A stretch of DNA of 64,000 bases from Natrinema salsiterrestre (GTDB lineage Archaea > Halobacteriota > Halobacteria > Halobacteriales > Natrialbaceae), in assembly GCF_029502005.1 (NCBI RefSeq), contig NZ_JAMQOT010000001.1, positions 248,001 through 312,000 of the forward strand, given 5' to 3'. This document shows positions 53,053 to 61,627 of the stretch, one piece after another. How positions within the stretch are numbered: the first letter of the stretch is position 1; each line of letters opens with the position of its first letter. A program made the position numbers and the translations under genes. The notes beneath the pieces were generated by a model. It did not search any database. It saw only the letters and a list, made by a program, of their open reading frames with translations, and was not told the origin of the DNA.

Positions 53053-53544
53053 ATGGTCGCTGACGGGGTGCACATTCTCTTCAGTCTGGCACTGGTCTTG
53101 CTACTGTTCCGGTCGAACCGGCCCGAGCCGTACCTCGTCACGGCGCTCGCGGCCGCGTTTCCCGATATCGATATCGTCCTGTTTCCGCTACTGGCGGATT
53201 TCGGGTACGAAGCGGGGGTCCTGTGGAGCCACCGGGCGCTGACACACTCGCTTCTGGCCGGAGTCGTCGTGGTCGGTCTGCTATCGGTATTCGGTCCCTG
53301 GCGGGCCGCCGCCGTCGGATTCGGTTCCCACATCCTGATGGATCTCCTGAGCGGTGGTGTTCGGCTGTTCGCCCCGCTCGACGCCACCCTGTACGGGCTG
53401 TCGATCGATTGGTTACTCTTGAACATGCTGACGTCGGTCTTCGCGGTAACCGTCCTTCTGGGCGGCCTGTTCGGTATGAAATACGATTTCGGACCGCGGG
53501 GATACCCGCGGTCTCCGAGAGCCGCACTCGAGCGGTTTCGGTAA
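53053..53544 (+). CDS. YdjM-like membrane protein (PF04307 / DUF457)
   Basis: A 163-residue protein with about four membrane segments and the family pattern HILFSLAL, AFPDIDIVLFPLL and the metal-ligand-like HRALTHSLL, then GFGSHILMDLLSGGVRLF. The family covers putative membrane-bound metal-dependent hydrolases; YdjM is an SOS-regulated E. coli member. ATTTATTAT at 53020-53028 gives leaderless spacing to ATG 53053, so it has its own promoter. It sits between pstB2 and phoU2; a phosphate link is only positional. Confidence 0.82.
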   Translation: MVADGVHILFSLALVLLLFRSNRPEPYLVTALAAAFPDIDIVLFPLLADFGYEAGVLWSHRALTHSLLAGVVVVGLLSVFGPWRAAAVGFGSHILMDLLSGGVRLFAPLDATLYGLSIDWLLLNMLTSVFAVTVLLGGLFGMKYDFGPRGYPRSPRAALERFR

Positions 53545-53646
53545 CCGTCCTCGTCGATCGACTCGCGACGGTACATCTAACGCCGTGGGCGGCGAGAGAT
53601 GGGTTCGCACGCAGTCTTTATGAGTGACGAGCGAGCTTTCAACAGT

Positions 53647-54318
53647 ATGGCCAGACAATCGTATCAGGACAAGCTCACGGAAGTCCGTGAGGACGTTCTC
53701 TACATGAGCGAGGTCGTCATGGAACGGCTTCGGATGGGACTCGACGCGCTCGAGCAGAAAGACGACGAGCTCGCCCGCGAAGTGATCGAGGGCGACGGCG
53801 AGATCAACCGGATGTACCTCGACCTCGAGCAGGACTGTATCGACCTGCTCGCGCTCCAGCAGCCGGTCGCGAGCGACCTGCGATTCATCGCCGCGTCGTT
53901 CAAGATCATCACCGACCTCGAGCGGATCGCCGATCTGGCGACCAACCTCGGCGAGTACACGCTCGACGCCGAACGGGACCTGTTCCCCGACGTGGACGTC
54001 CAGGAGATGGGCGACCTGACGCTGGATATGCTCGAGGACGCGATGATCGCTTACGACACCGAGAACACCGACAGCTGTCGGGAGTTAGCCGCCCGCGACG
54101 ACGAACTCGACCAGTTCGCCGAACGGGCGAGCGAGATCGTCGTCCGGGACCTCATCGAGCGCGAACTCGAGTCGGCCGACGAGGTCGAACAGATCCTGCA
54201 GGACGTCTCGCGGCTCCTGTTGACGATCCGCGACCTCGAGCGCGTCGGCGATCACACGGTCAACATCGCTGCGCGGACGCTCTACATGGTCGAGAACGAC
54301 GACGAACTCATCTACTGA
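53647..54318 (+). CDS. phoU2: PhoU phosphate-signalling protein (copy 2)
   Basis: A 223-residue PhoU with both signature bundles: FKIITDLERIADLATNLGEY and TIRDLERVGDHTVNIAARTLYMVEN. It is compact, without the insertion of PhoU1. CTTTATGA at 53614-53621 lies 26-33 bp before ATG 53647, so it is likely a separate leaderless transcript and not the end of the pst2 mRNA. A longer in-frame ORF from 53599 would overlap the promoter. Confidence 0.92.
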   Translation: MARQSYQDKLTEVREDVLYMSEVVMERLRMGLDALEQKDDELAREVIEGDGEINRMYLDLEQDCIDLLALQQPVASDLRFIAASFKIITDLERIADLATNLGEYTLDAERDLFPDVDVQEMGDLTLDMLEDAMIAYDTENTDSCRELAARDDELDQFAERASEIVVRDLIERELESADEVEQILQDVSRLLLTIRDLERVGDHTVNIAARTLYMVENDDELIY

Positions 54319-54363
54319 TACGTCCCGTTTCGAAGGCTGTGCACCGGTAGTTGCGAAAGACCG

Positions 54364-55017
54364 TTATCCGGTCGTTTCGTTGTCACTCTCGTTGTCGGTT
54401 TCGTTGCCGGTTTCGTTCCCTGTCTCGTTACCGGTTTCGTTACCGGTCTCGTTCCCCGTCTCGTTGCCCTCGGTCTCGTTGCCAGCACCACCGTCACCGC
54501 CCTCGACCTGGAACTCGCCGCGCATCTGGGCCGCGTGCGGCTGGCAGACGTACTCGGCCATTTCGCTGCTCACCGTGATGTCCAGCATCTGATCCGGGCC
54601 GGGTTCCGAGACCACTTCGGTCTGGAGGTCGTCGACGACTTCGTCGTTCTCGTTGCGGATCTCTATGTTGTGGGGCTGGCCGTTGCCTTCCGACCATCCG
54701 ATCGTGTAGTCTTCGCCCTCCTGCAGGATGAGCGTCGGATTTTCCATGCCTTCGATATCGGACGGGGCGAGGCCTTCCCAGTGACTGGTCTGACCGCTGA
54801 AATCGATCTCCGTCCCGGGATCGATTTCGACGCCACCGTTACCACCGCCGTTGCCGCCGCCGTTACCGGTCTCGTCGCCGTTACCACCGTTGCCACCGTT
54901 ATCGCCATTGCCACCGTTACCACCGCCACCACCGCAGCCTGCGATGAACGCTGTCGATGCTGCGGCACCTGTAACCTGAAGCATTCGCCGTCGGGATAAC
55001 CGATCGTCTCGTGCCAT
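54364..55017 (-). CDS. Blue copper (halocyanin-like) lipoprotein with Gly/Asn linker and N-E-T tail
   Basis: A 217-residue exported electron-carrier candidate. Tat signal SRRRMLQ (8-14), lipobox with C28. Residues 29-62 are a Gly/Asn linker. The type I copper domain has ligands H116 (QPHNIEI), C158, H161 and M165 (YVCQPHAAQM). Residues 180-217 are a repeat of N-E-T/S sequons, nine in total. The copper site is normal for halocyanins. The repetitive tail is unusual; it is encoded by near-identical 12-nt units and may vary by slippage. It is convergent with phoU2. Confidence 0.9.
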   Translation of the reverse strand: MARDDRLSRRRMLQVTGAAASTAFIAGCGGGGGNGGNGDNGGNGGNGDETGNGGGNGGGNGGVEIDPGTEIDFSGQTSHWEGLAPSDIEGMENPTLILQEGEDYTIGWSEGNGQPHNIEIRNENDEVVDDLQTEVVSEPGPDQMLDITVSSEMAEYVCQPHAAQMRGEFQVEGGDGGAGNETEGNETGNETGNETGNETGNETGNETDNESDNETTG

Positions 55018-55180
55018 CAGGTTGACTTTGTGCCCAACAGGAATAGCCGAATACCCGTCACCTGCGTGGCAGTCAAGTACGGGCCGATTTGCGACCGGAC
55101 CGCACCGAGTTCCCCGCGCGACGCGATAGCGGCGATTCCAGCCCGAACCGCTACTCCGTCGGGTACGACCCGGGATCGCG

Positions 55181-55558
55181 TCAGGGCACGCGCGTCAGCA
55201 GTCGTGCCGTGTCGACGATGTTTCGCGTCTCGAGTAACAGCTCCGCCGCCTCGCGAACGGTGAATTCCGCCTCGAGATCGACGCCGTGACAGATCGCGTA
55301 GCACTCGAGCCAGCGGTTCATGGCGTCCTCGAGGGCGCCGAACTCGGCGTCGGTGAGCGGAACCATGCGACCGCCGGTCCGCGCGTCGACGTAGAGCCCC
55401 ACGGCCTGACCCGCCCCGTCCCGAAGGTACGCGTCGGCCTCGTCGGAGGTGACCGGAACGCTCGTCTCGTCGTCCCCTCGGCCGGCGGTCCCGAGCGCGG
55501 CTCGCTCGCGCTCGGCGCGGCGAGCGAGGGCGGCGATGCGGGGGCCGTACCGGCTCAT
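55181..55558 (-). CDS. Hypothetical protein following FixCX, 125 residues
   Basis: Starts at ATG 55558, 1 bp after the fixC-X stop, so it is co-transcribed. The protein is helical, with ADAYLRDGAGQAVGLYVDARTGGRMVPLTDAEFGALEDAMNRWLECYAICHGVDLEAEFTVREAAELLLETRNIVDTARLLTRVP. Two cysteines (ECYAICHG) are 4 apart. I recall conserved haloarchaeal proteins of this kind but no name. Coupling to the Fix operon suggests a link with electron bifurcation, unproven. Confidence 0.65.
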   Translation of the reverse strand: MSRYGPRIAALARRAERERAALGTAGRGDDETSVPVTSDEADAYLRDGAGQAVGLYVDARTGGRMVPLTDAEFGALEDAMNRWLECYAICHGVDLEAEFTVREAAELLLETRNIVDTARLLTRVP

Positions 55559-55559
55559 G

Positions 55560-57233
55560 TCACCCCTCGCGGTACTCGACGCCCTTGCCGCCCCGGGGGT
55601 GTTCCCACTCGGTATCGGCGACGACCGCACAGGTCCCACACTCGACGCAGGGCTGGGTGTCGAGGCTGACGAGCGTCTCTTCGGTCCCGTTGGTCTTGAC
55701 CGCCTCCGTGCGGTAGCAGCCGCCGCCGAAGTCCCGTGCACTGACCGGACACGCGCTGACCGCCGCCCCGCTCGCGGCGGCGGACTGGTCCCTGAGTTCG
55801 ATGTGGGGATTACCTACGTCGGTGTCGTACGTGAGGTCGCCGATGCGCTCCGCGAGCGTCGGCGGCTCGATCTCGTTCTCCCAGTAAATCGTCTTCCCGT
55901 GTTCCTCGGCGATCAGCGTCGGCAGGGAGACGTAGCCGGTCTCCGTGTCGGGCAGCATCGACACCAGGAACGGCGAGTTGTACGCCCGCTGTAGCAGGCG
56001 GTCCGCGATCGGGTTGCCGACCGCGAGCGAACCGAGCCGCGACTCGAGAACCCGCTCGACCGCGTTCGTCACGGCGTCGTGTTCGCCGACGGTCCGGGTG
56101 AGTTCGTATCGACGAGGACGGAGTTTGTCCATCGTGCCGGAGTCCTCGAGCAGCTTCGCGTAGCGGCGGCCGGCGGCCTCTGGGTCGGCGTTGCCGCGGG
56201 TCACGGCGAACGCGTCGGCCGCGAGCGCGCCGGCGGTGACGGCGTGGTTCATCCCCTTGATGATCGGTCCCTGAGCCTGCATCTGGCCGGCGGCGTCGCC
56301 GACGAGGACGAGCCGGTCTCGGTACGGTTCGCGGTGAGCGACCTTCTTGGAGTCGGGAACGAGCTTCGCCGCGTACTCGCGCTCGCGATACTCGTTTTTG
56401 AACCAGCCCGCGAGCAGCGGATGGGTCAGCAGGGCGTCGAGCAGTTCGTGCGGTTCGGCCTCCCGCTCGACGAGGCTGTCGAGGTGGAAGACGGTCCCGA
56501 TCGAGAGCGAGTCCTCGTTCGTGTAGAGGAAGCCGCCGCCCCGGACGTCCTCGAAGAGATCGCCCGAGAACAGGTGTGCAGCGCCCTCGTTCGGGCCGAT
56601 GTCGAACCGGTCGTCGATCGCGTCCGGATCCATGTCCACGACGGCCTTGACGCCCTGGAACCACTCGTCGGGTTCCTCCCAGTCCATCAACCCGGCGTCG
56701 CGAGCGAGCTCGGAGTTGACGCCGTCGGCCGCGACGATCAGATCGGCCGTGATGGGGTCGAGTTCGTCGCAGGTCACGCCGACGATCTCTCCGTCTTCGC
56801 GCAGGAGGCCGTTCACTCGAACGTTCGTCAGGACGCCGCCGCCCACCTCGCTCGTCTTCTCGTGGACTCGCTTCTCGAGCCACGAGTCCAGCTGCCGGCG
56901 GAGCACGGCGTCGCACCAGTCGGTGTCGTGCTCGTGGAGGTCGCCCAGATCGTACGTCTTGACCGAATTGCCGGCCACGTTGTGGATGTAGTAGTCCGTG
57001 ACGGGGCGTTCGGTCGCCTCCTCCCGGACGCCGTCGAAGAGGTCCTCGAGCGTGTACGGCGCGGAGTCCTCGGCGTAGAGCAGCCCGCCGGAGACGTTCT
57101 TCGAGCCCGCCTCGGTCCCGCGCTCGAGGACGAGCGTCTCGACGCCGTGATCGGCAAGCCGCGCAGCCGCAGCCGCCCCGCCGGGGCCACAGCCGACGAC
57201 GACGGCCTCGTAATGTTCGGCTCCGTCAGTCAT
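55560..57233 (-). CDS. fixC: FixC-FixX fusion (ETF:quinone oxidoreductase with ferredoxin domain)
   Basis: A 557-residue flavoprotein. Residues 8-35 have the FAD fold VVVGCGPGGAAAAARLADHG, and the middle has ADGVNSELARDAG and LVLVGDAAGQMQAQGPIIKGMNHAVTAG, as in FixC. The C-terminus (about 480-557) is a FixX ferredoxin: ACPVSA, then GCYR, CVECGTC and the ending EWEHPRGGKGVEYREG; the four cluster cysteines (one in ACP, three in CVECGTC) are kept. FixC and FixX are separate genes in bacteria, so this is a fusion. It passes electrons from FixAB to quinone and ferredoxin. It overlaps fixB by 8 bp. Confidence 0.92.
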   Translation of the reverse strand: MTDGAEHYEAVVVGCGPGGAAAAARLADHGVETLVLERGTEAGSKNVSGGLLYAEDSAPYTLEDLFDGVREEATERPVTDYYIHNVAGNSVKTYDLGDLHEHDTDWCDAVLRRQLDSWLEKRVHEKTSEVGGGVLTNVRVNGLLREDGEIVGVTCDELDPITADLIVAADGVNSELARDAGLMDWEEPDEWFQGVKAVVDMDPDAIDDRFDIGPNEGAAHLFSGDLFEDVRGGGFLYTNEDSLSIGTVFHLDSLVEREAEPHELLDALLTHPLLAGWFKNEYREREYAAKLVPDSKKVAHREPYRDRLVLVGDAAGQMQAQGPIIKGMNHAVTAGALAADAFAVTRGNADPEAAGRRYAKLLEDSGTMDKLRPRRYELTRTVGEHDAVTNAVERVLESRLGSLAVGNPIADRLLQRAYNSPFLVSMLPDTETGYVSLPTLIAEEHGKTIYWENEIEPPTLAERIGDLTYDTDVGNPHIELRDQSAAASGAAVSACPVSARDFGGGCYRTEAVKTNGTEETLVSLDTQPCVECGTCAVVADTEWEHPRGGKGVEYREG

Positions 57234-58554
57234 CGTCGTCACCCCCGTCGGCGACGGCCTCGGGCTCGAGCGCCGTCTCACCGGCTTCGACGGCCGCCGT
57301 GAGACGCGGCAGGACCTCGAAGAGATCGCCCTCGATGAAGTAGTCGCTGAAGTCCCCGATGCGGGCGTCGGTGTCGGTGTTGATCGCGACGACCGTGTCG
57401 GACTCGTCCATCCCGACCTTGTGCTGGACGGCACCCGAGACGCCGGCCGCGATGTAGAGGTCGGGCGCGACGACCTGCCCGGTCTCGCCGATCTGGCGTT
57501 CCTCCTTCGAGTACGCCTCGACGTGGCCCTCGAACTGGTACGACGAGGTGACGATTCCCCGCGTGATCCCGAGTTCGGCGTCCTCGAACGCGTCTACGAG
57601 ATCGAGTCCGAGCTCCATGCCCGCGGTCGGATCGTCGGCGATCCCGCGACCGAGACAGACGATCACGTCGTGCCCGGTGAGATCGATCCCGGCCTCGAGC
57701 CGATCGTAGTCGGTGATCTCGACCCGGAACCAGTCGTCGGGGATATCCATCTCGTGTTCGACGACCAGCCCCTCTCGGTCGGAATCCGGCTCCAGCGGTT
57801 CGAAGCTCCCCGGAATGACCGACGCGCCCTGCGGGTGGAAATCCCGGTCCGGATTGTCGAGACAGAGGATCGTCGAGTACTCGAAGCCCGAGAAGTCGGG
57901 CCGCTTCATGTGCAGGACTTTCTCGACGGTCTTCTTGACGCCGGGTTCGCCGGTCTTGACGGGGTTCGACACCTCGTTCTCCTCGATGAACAGGTCCGAA
58001 CAGTCCGACGCGAGTCCGGAGTCGAGTTCGGCCTGGACCTTCGCCGAGAGGTCGCGGCCGTTGTTCGTCGCCGGGAACAGGATGTACCGCGGCTCGTCGT
58101 ACTCGCGCCAGTCGGTACTCTCGACGGTTCCCTCACCGCGAGCCATGTGCGCCGCGATTTCCGTGTAGGGCTTGTGCAGGAACCGCTCGAGGCGCTCGTC
58201 GTCGTGATAGACGGCGACGTCGGCCCCGTACGCGATGCACTCCTCGGCGAGGCCCTCGCAGTCGTCGCCCATCAGGAAGGCGACGACGTCCTCTTCGTCG
58301 CCGTAGTCCTCCTCGAACTGGTCCATCAGCGCTCGGGCCTTGCCGAGCATCTCTTTCGAGACCTCGAGCAACTCCCCGCCCTGGGTCTCACAGAAGACCC
58401 ACATGTCCGCGTAGTCGCCGTCGGTAAGCGCACGGACGTGCTTCTTGTCGCGGGTGGGGTGGGAGAGTCCGTCGTCCGATTCGGTCTCGTTCGGTTCACC
58501 GTCGTCCGATTCGGTCTCGTCCGGTTCGGGTTCGGAGTCGTCGTTCGTCGTCAT
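57226..58554 (-). CDS. fixB: Electron-transfer flavoprotein alpha subunit (FixB/EtfA)
   Basis: A 442-residue protein. The N-terminal 40 residues are a repeated acidic stretch (ETESDDGEPNETESDDG). Then come the ETF-alpha domain I (ADMWVFCETQGGELLEVSKEMLGKARAL) and the C-terminal FAD domain with DVIVCLGRGI, GITRGIVTSSYQFEGHVEAYSKEERQIGETGQVVAPDLYIAAGVSGAVQHKVGM and VVAINTDTDARIGDFSDYFIEGD. Size and operon point to a Fix-type bifurcating ETF. ATG 58554 is 1 bp after the fixA stop; a GTG at 58563 is alternative. Confidence 0.93.
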   Translation of the reverse strand: MTTNDDSEPEPDETESDDGEPNETESDDGLSHPTRDKKHVRALTDGDYADMWVFCETQGGELLEVSKEMLGKARALMDQFEEDYGDEEDVVAFLMGDDCEGLAEECIAYGADVAVYHDDERLERFLHKPYTEIAAHMARGEGTVESTDWREYDEPRYILFPATNNGRDLSAKVQAELDSGLASDCSDLFIEENEVSNPVKTGEPGVKKTVEKVLHMKRPDFSGFEYSTILCLDNPDRDFHPQGASVIPGSFEPLEPDSDREGLVVEHEMDIPDDWFRVEITDYDRLEAGIDLTGHDVIVCLGRGIADDPTAGMELGLDLVDAFEDAELGITRGIVTSSYQFEGHVEAYSKEERQIGETGQVVAPDLYIAAGVSGAVQHKVGMDESDTVVAINTDTDARIGDFSDYFIEGDLFEVLPRLTAAVEAGETALEPEAVADGGDDDD

Positions 58555-58555
58555 T

Positions 58556-59419
58556 TCATTCACCCGCCTCCGCGGCGTAGGGCTGCATTTCCTCGAGTAC
58601 CTCGCCCATGCCGTCCTCGGGATCGAGCATCGTCGCCTCCCGATCGGAGGACGCCTTGGGGATCGGATCGACCGAGGAGACGATCGTGGGCGAGCCGTCG
58701 AGCCCGATGTAGTCGGGATCGAGGTTCAGGTCGGTGTGATCCCACGTCGTCAGGTGGTCGTCGTGTTCGGCCGCCCGCTCCTCGGTTTCCGCCCGCAGCT
58801 CTTTGTGCGTCAGCCGATGCGAGGCCGTCCGATACGTCGGCTCGAACTCCGGATCGGTGACGACGAAACAGGGAAGGGGGACCTCGACGGTCTCGATCTC
58901 GTCGACATCCCCTTCCACGAGCCGCTTCGCTCGCAGCGTCCGTTCCTCGGGATCGATGTCGAGTGCGACGACGTGGGTAACGATCGGCCAGTCCAGCGCC
59001 CAGCACGTCTGCGGCCCGGTCTGCCCGGTCTCCCCGTCCGCAGTTTTGAACCCCGCGAAGACGATATCGACGTCCGCGACCTCCTCGTCGTACTTCTCGA
59101 GGCCCGCGCTGAGCGTGATCGCCGTCGCCCACGTGTCGGAGGCGGCGAGCTCCCGATCGGAAAGCAGGTAGCTGTCGTCGGTGTAGACCGACGCCATCGC
59201 GTCCTGCAACACGTCGGCGTACCCCGGCGGTCCCATGCTTATCCCGCTGACGTGACCCCCGTGGCGAACCTTCGTCTGGAGCGCGGCTTCCAGCGCGAGT
59301 TCGTCGTTCGGGTTCATCACCGTCGGCGTCTTCCCCCGCTCGAGGTGGCCGTCCTCGTCGAACGAGACGGCCCCCTCCGAGAAGTCCGGAACCCCTTTGG
59401 TCAGTACGATCGAGCGCAT
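58556..59419 (-). CDS. fixA: Electron-transfer flavoprotein beta subunit (FixA/EtfB)
   Basis: A 287-residue protein with the ETF-beta pattern: MRSIVLTKGVPDFSEGAV, MNPNDELALEAALQTKV, GHVSGISMGPPGYADVLQDAMA and the domain III motif ADVDIVFAGFKTADGETGQTGPQTCWALDWP. Forms the flavin heterodimer with FixB. The start at 59419 is preferred to 59467 (16 extra polar residues). First gene of fixABCX, with an AT-rich CAAAAGTA at about 59446 on the minus strand as a TATA candidate. Confidence 0.93.
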   Translation of the reverse strand: MRSIVLTKGVPDFSEGAVSFDEDGHLERGKTPTVMNPNDELALEAALQTKVRHGGHVSGISMGPPGYADVLQDAMASVYTDDSYLLSDRELAASDTWATAITLSAGLEKYDEEVADVDIVFAGFKTADGETGQTGPQTCWALDWPIVTHVVALDIDPEERTLRAKRLVEGDVDEIETVEVPLPCFVVTDPEFEPTYRTASHRLTHKELRAETEERAAEHDDHLTTWDHTDLNLDPDYIGLDGSPTIVSSVDPIPKASSDREATMLDPEDGMGEVLEEMQPYAAEAGE

Positions 59420-59685
59420 GGCTCCCTCCGTCGACGTAGTGTGCCTACTTTTGACATACGGTGGCACTGTATCATGGTCTCAGTGTTAAGAATAGGGGTC
59501 AAAATCACCGACAGATTCTGTCGGAAACGGTGACAAGAGCGCTGAAACCGGAGGGCAGAGACTCGATACGACCGATCGTCTCGTGACGATCGCGGGACGG
59601 AATCGATACGCGCTCACGGGAAGGGGTCGGCACGCTCGAGAGAGAAGCCAAGCGACTCGAACGGTCAAAACCGACTCGAACGACG

Positions 59686-60543
59686 TTACTCGCGCTCGCG
59701 TTCGGTCGTCCGCATCGTGATCTCGCCGTCGGCTCGGATCGTCCCGTCGACCTCGGCGTCGGGCCCGAGATCGAGGTCGCCACAGGAGACGTCCCCGAGG
59801 ACGCGGGCGTCGCCCTCGATGATGACGTCGCCCTCGCGGGTGGTCACGTCGCCGTGGATACGAGTCCCGTCACCGACGGTGACGTCGCCGCGGGCCCGGA
59901 GGCTGCCGAAGATGTTGCAGTCCGCGCCGACATCGATCGTCTCGGCGCGGACGTTGCCGTGGAGTCGACAGTCGTCGCCGATCGTCGCGGGCGTCGAGAC
60001 GCGCCAGGCGTCGTCGCCGACGGTCGCGTTCCTGGGGATCACGAGAGGCTCCGCGTCGGGCTCGTCGTCCCCTTCGTCGATGAGTTCGGAGATTAGTCGC
60101 TGCGCCGCGTCTTCGTCGCCGACCAGGAGCAGGTGTTTGAGGTAGACGAAGAGAAAAACGATCGTGGGCATCGGGTTCCGGATGACGATCCAGCCGTTGG
60201 CTTCGAACCCCTCCTCGATCTCGACGTCGTCGCCGATGTCGAGATCGCCGGCGACTTTCAGCCTGCCGCCGATGTGAACGCGCTCGCCGATGTAGGCGTC
60301 TTCCCCGACCAGTACGTTCTCGGTCACGTCGCACCACATGTCGAGCCGACAGTCGCCGTCCGCCTCGATCGCACCGCCGAACTCGGCCGACTCCCCGGCC
60401 AGCACGTTTCGGCCGCGGACCCCGAACTCGACGGTCGATCGACCGCCCACGAGGACGTCCCCGTCGGTCACGAGGTCGCGTTCCTGGGCTTCCGTTCCGT
60501 CGGGAACGACGAGTTCGTCGAGGGGATCCCTACTGAAGGCCAC
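59686..60543 (-). CDS. Bactofilin-like polymer-forming protein
   Basis: About 285 residues with the right-handed beta-helix repeat of bactofilins on both sides: VLVGGRSTVEFGVRGRNVLAGESAEFGGAIEADG and HIGGRLKVAGDLDIGDDVEI, then a second block VTVGDGTRIHGDVTTREGDVIIEGDARVLGDVSCGDL. Between them lies a hydrophobic, coil-like segment (MPTIVFLFVYLKHLLLV) and an acidic loop. Bactofilins polymerise without nucleotide to form cytoskeletal filaments or scaffold membranes. I use GTG 60543: TTTATTA around 60571-60577 is 28-34 bp upstream. A GTG at 60567 is alternative. Confidence 0.82.
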   Translation of the reverse strand: MAFSRDPLDELVVPDGTEAQERDLVTDGDVLVGGRSTVEFGVRGRNVLAGESAEFGGAIEADGDCRLDMWCDVTENVLVGEDAYIGERVHIGGRLKVAGDLDIGDDVEIEEGFEANGWIVIRNPMPTIVFLFVYLKHLLLVGDEDAAQRLISELIDEGDDEPDAEPLVIPRNATVGDDAWRVSTPATIGDDCRLHGNVRAETIDVGADCNIFGSLRARGDVTVGDGTRIHGDVTTREGDVIIEGDARVLGDVSCGDLDLGPDAEVDGTIRADGEITMRTTERERE

Positions 60544-60689
60544 ACTCGCATCCAAAGGGGGTACCACCTAATAAACCTCGCGCGTCGTCTGTCGTCCGTC
60601 TGACGCCCGTCTGCCTTCTCGAGCCCTCGCCGCGGGTCGAGTCGACCACAGTCGGCCCGCTTTTACACCCCCGCCGCATACGAGAACCT

Positions 60690-60887
60690 ATGACTACGCT
60701 CGCATTCGACGACAAGGGCGTCGACGTCGTCTACGAAGGCACCGAGTTCCGCCTCGAGCAGGAGCTCATCGAGGAAGCCACCGAGAAGTCCTACTACGAC
60801 GTGACCGACCACGAGGTCCTCCAGATCGTCGCCGAACAGCCGAACCTGCAGGGCGAGCCCCGCCGCATCGGCGACATTCTGGACTGA
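60690..60887 (+). CDS. DUF5800 family protein
   Basis: A 65-residue haloarchaeal protein: MTTLAFDDKGVDVVYEGTEFRLEQELIEEATEKSYYDVTDHEVLQIVAEQP, recognised as DUF5800. Soluble and acidic, function unknown. The start at 60690 gives the family length. A small hairpin CTGTT...AACAG (60889-60904) follows the stop and may aid termination. Confidence 0.85.
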   Translation: MTTLAFDDKGVDVVYEGTEFRLEQELIEEATEKSYYDVTDHEVLQIVAEQPNLQGEPRRIGDILD

Positions 60888-60888
60888 C

Positions 60889-60904
60889 CTGTTTTCGAGA
60901 ACAG
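60889..60904 (+). terminator. Short hairpin after DUF5800 gene
   Basis: CTGTT (60889-60893) pairs with AACAG (60900-60904) around a 6-nt loop with T-rich sequence, directly after the DUF5800 stop. It could be a weak terminator or processing site; archaeal termination mainly uses T tracts. Confidence 0.25.
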
Positions 60905-60943
60905 CTGTGTACCGACCGAGCGACCGCATCCGGTCGCGATCGA

Positions 60944-61507
60944 TCAATAGACGACGTGCAACAGCACGAAGACGACGATCCCGAGCGAGAACGAGACGAG
61001 CCACAGCGTCGCCGCGACCCGGCCCACGCGGGCGTGACTCGTCCGGGGCAACTCCGCGATCGGACGGGAGAGCGCGAGCAGGAGGACGTAGTAGAGCAGC
61101 GGGATACAGACCACCGCGAGGAGGATGTGAACCGCCAGCAGCGGTAGGTAGACGAACTGGTAGACCGCGTCGGGACCGGGGAACGGCTGCGGACCGCCGG
61201 TCACCGTCAGCCGGTAGAGATAGAGGGCGAGAAAGGCGACGAACAGCCCGAACGAGGCGATCATCGCGACGCGATGGCGCTCGATCCGACCGCGACGGAT
61301 CGCCCGCCAGCCGACCGCGATCGTCCCGATCGCGACCGCGCTGATCACGGCGTTGACGAGCGGGATCGTCTCGATGATCCACGCCGGAGCCGCCGGTACG
61401 CTCGAGGACGGAATCCGCCCGCCGGCGGCTGCGAAGACGACCGCCAGCGACACGACGCTCAAGATACCGGTGAGGAGGCGCACGCGCTCTCGAGGGACGT
61501 ATTCCAT
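60944..61507 (-). CDS. DUF420 family membrane protein
   Basis: A 187-residue protein with five hydrophobic segments: TGILSVVSLAVVFAAAGG, WIIETIPLVNAVISAVAIGTIAVGW, VAMIASFGLFVAFLALYLYR, VYQFVYLPLLAVHILLAVVCIPLLYYVLLLAL and AATLWLVSFSLGIVVFVLLHVVY. Several membrane histidines (HRVAM, VHILLAV, LLHVV) fit the DUF420/CtaM-like family, connected with heme-copper oxidase assembly in bacteria (CtaM in Bacillus). No oxidase genes are in the window. Confidence 0.85.
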   Translation of the reverse strand: MEYVPRERVRLLTGILSVVSLAVVFAAAGGRIPSSSVPAAPAWIIETIPLVNAVISAVAIGTIAVGWRAIRRGRIERHRVAMIASFGLFVAFLALYLYRLTVTGGPQPFPGPDAVYQFVYLPLLAVHILLAVVCIPLLYYVLLLALSRPIAELPRTSHARVGRVAATLWLVSFSLGIVVFVLLHVVY

Positions 61508-61627
61508 GGATATTCGTTCGAGCGCAGCGGGAAAGGGGTTACCGTCTCTGACCGACTGCCAATAGCGACCGGGTGAAATCGCTCTTCAACCGCCACGGCT
61601 AAGAGCTTCTCGTCAGACCGAAATCAT

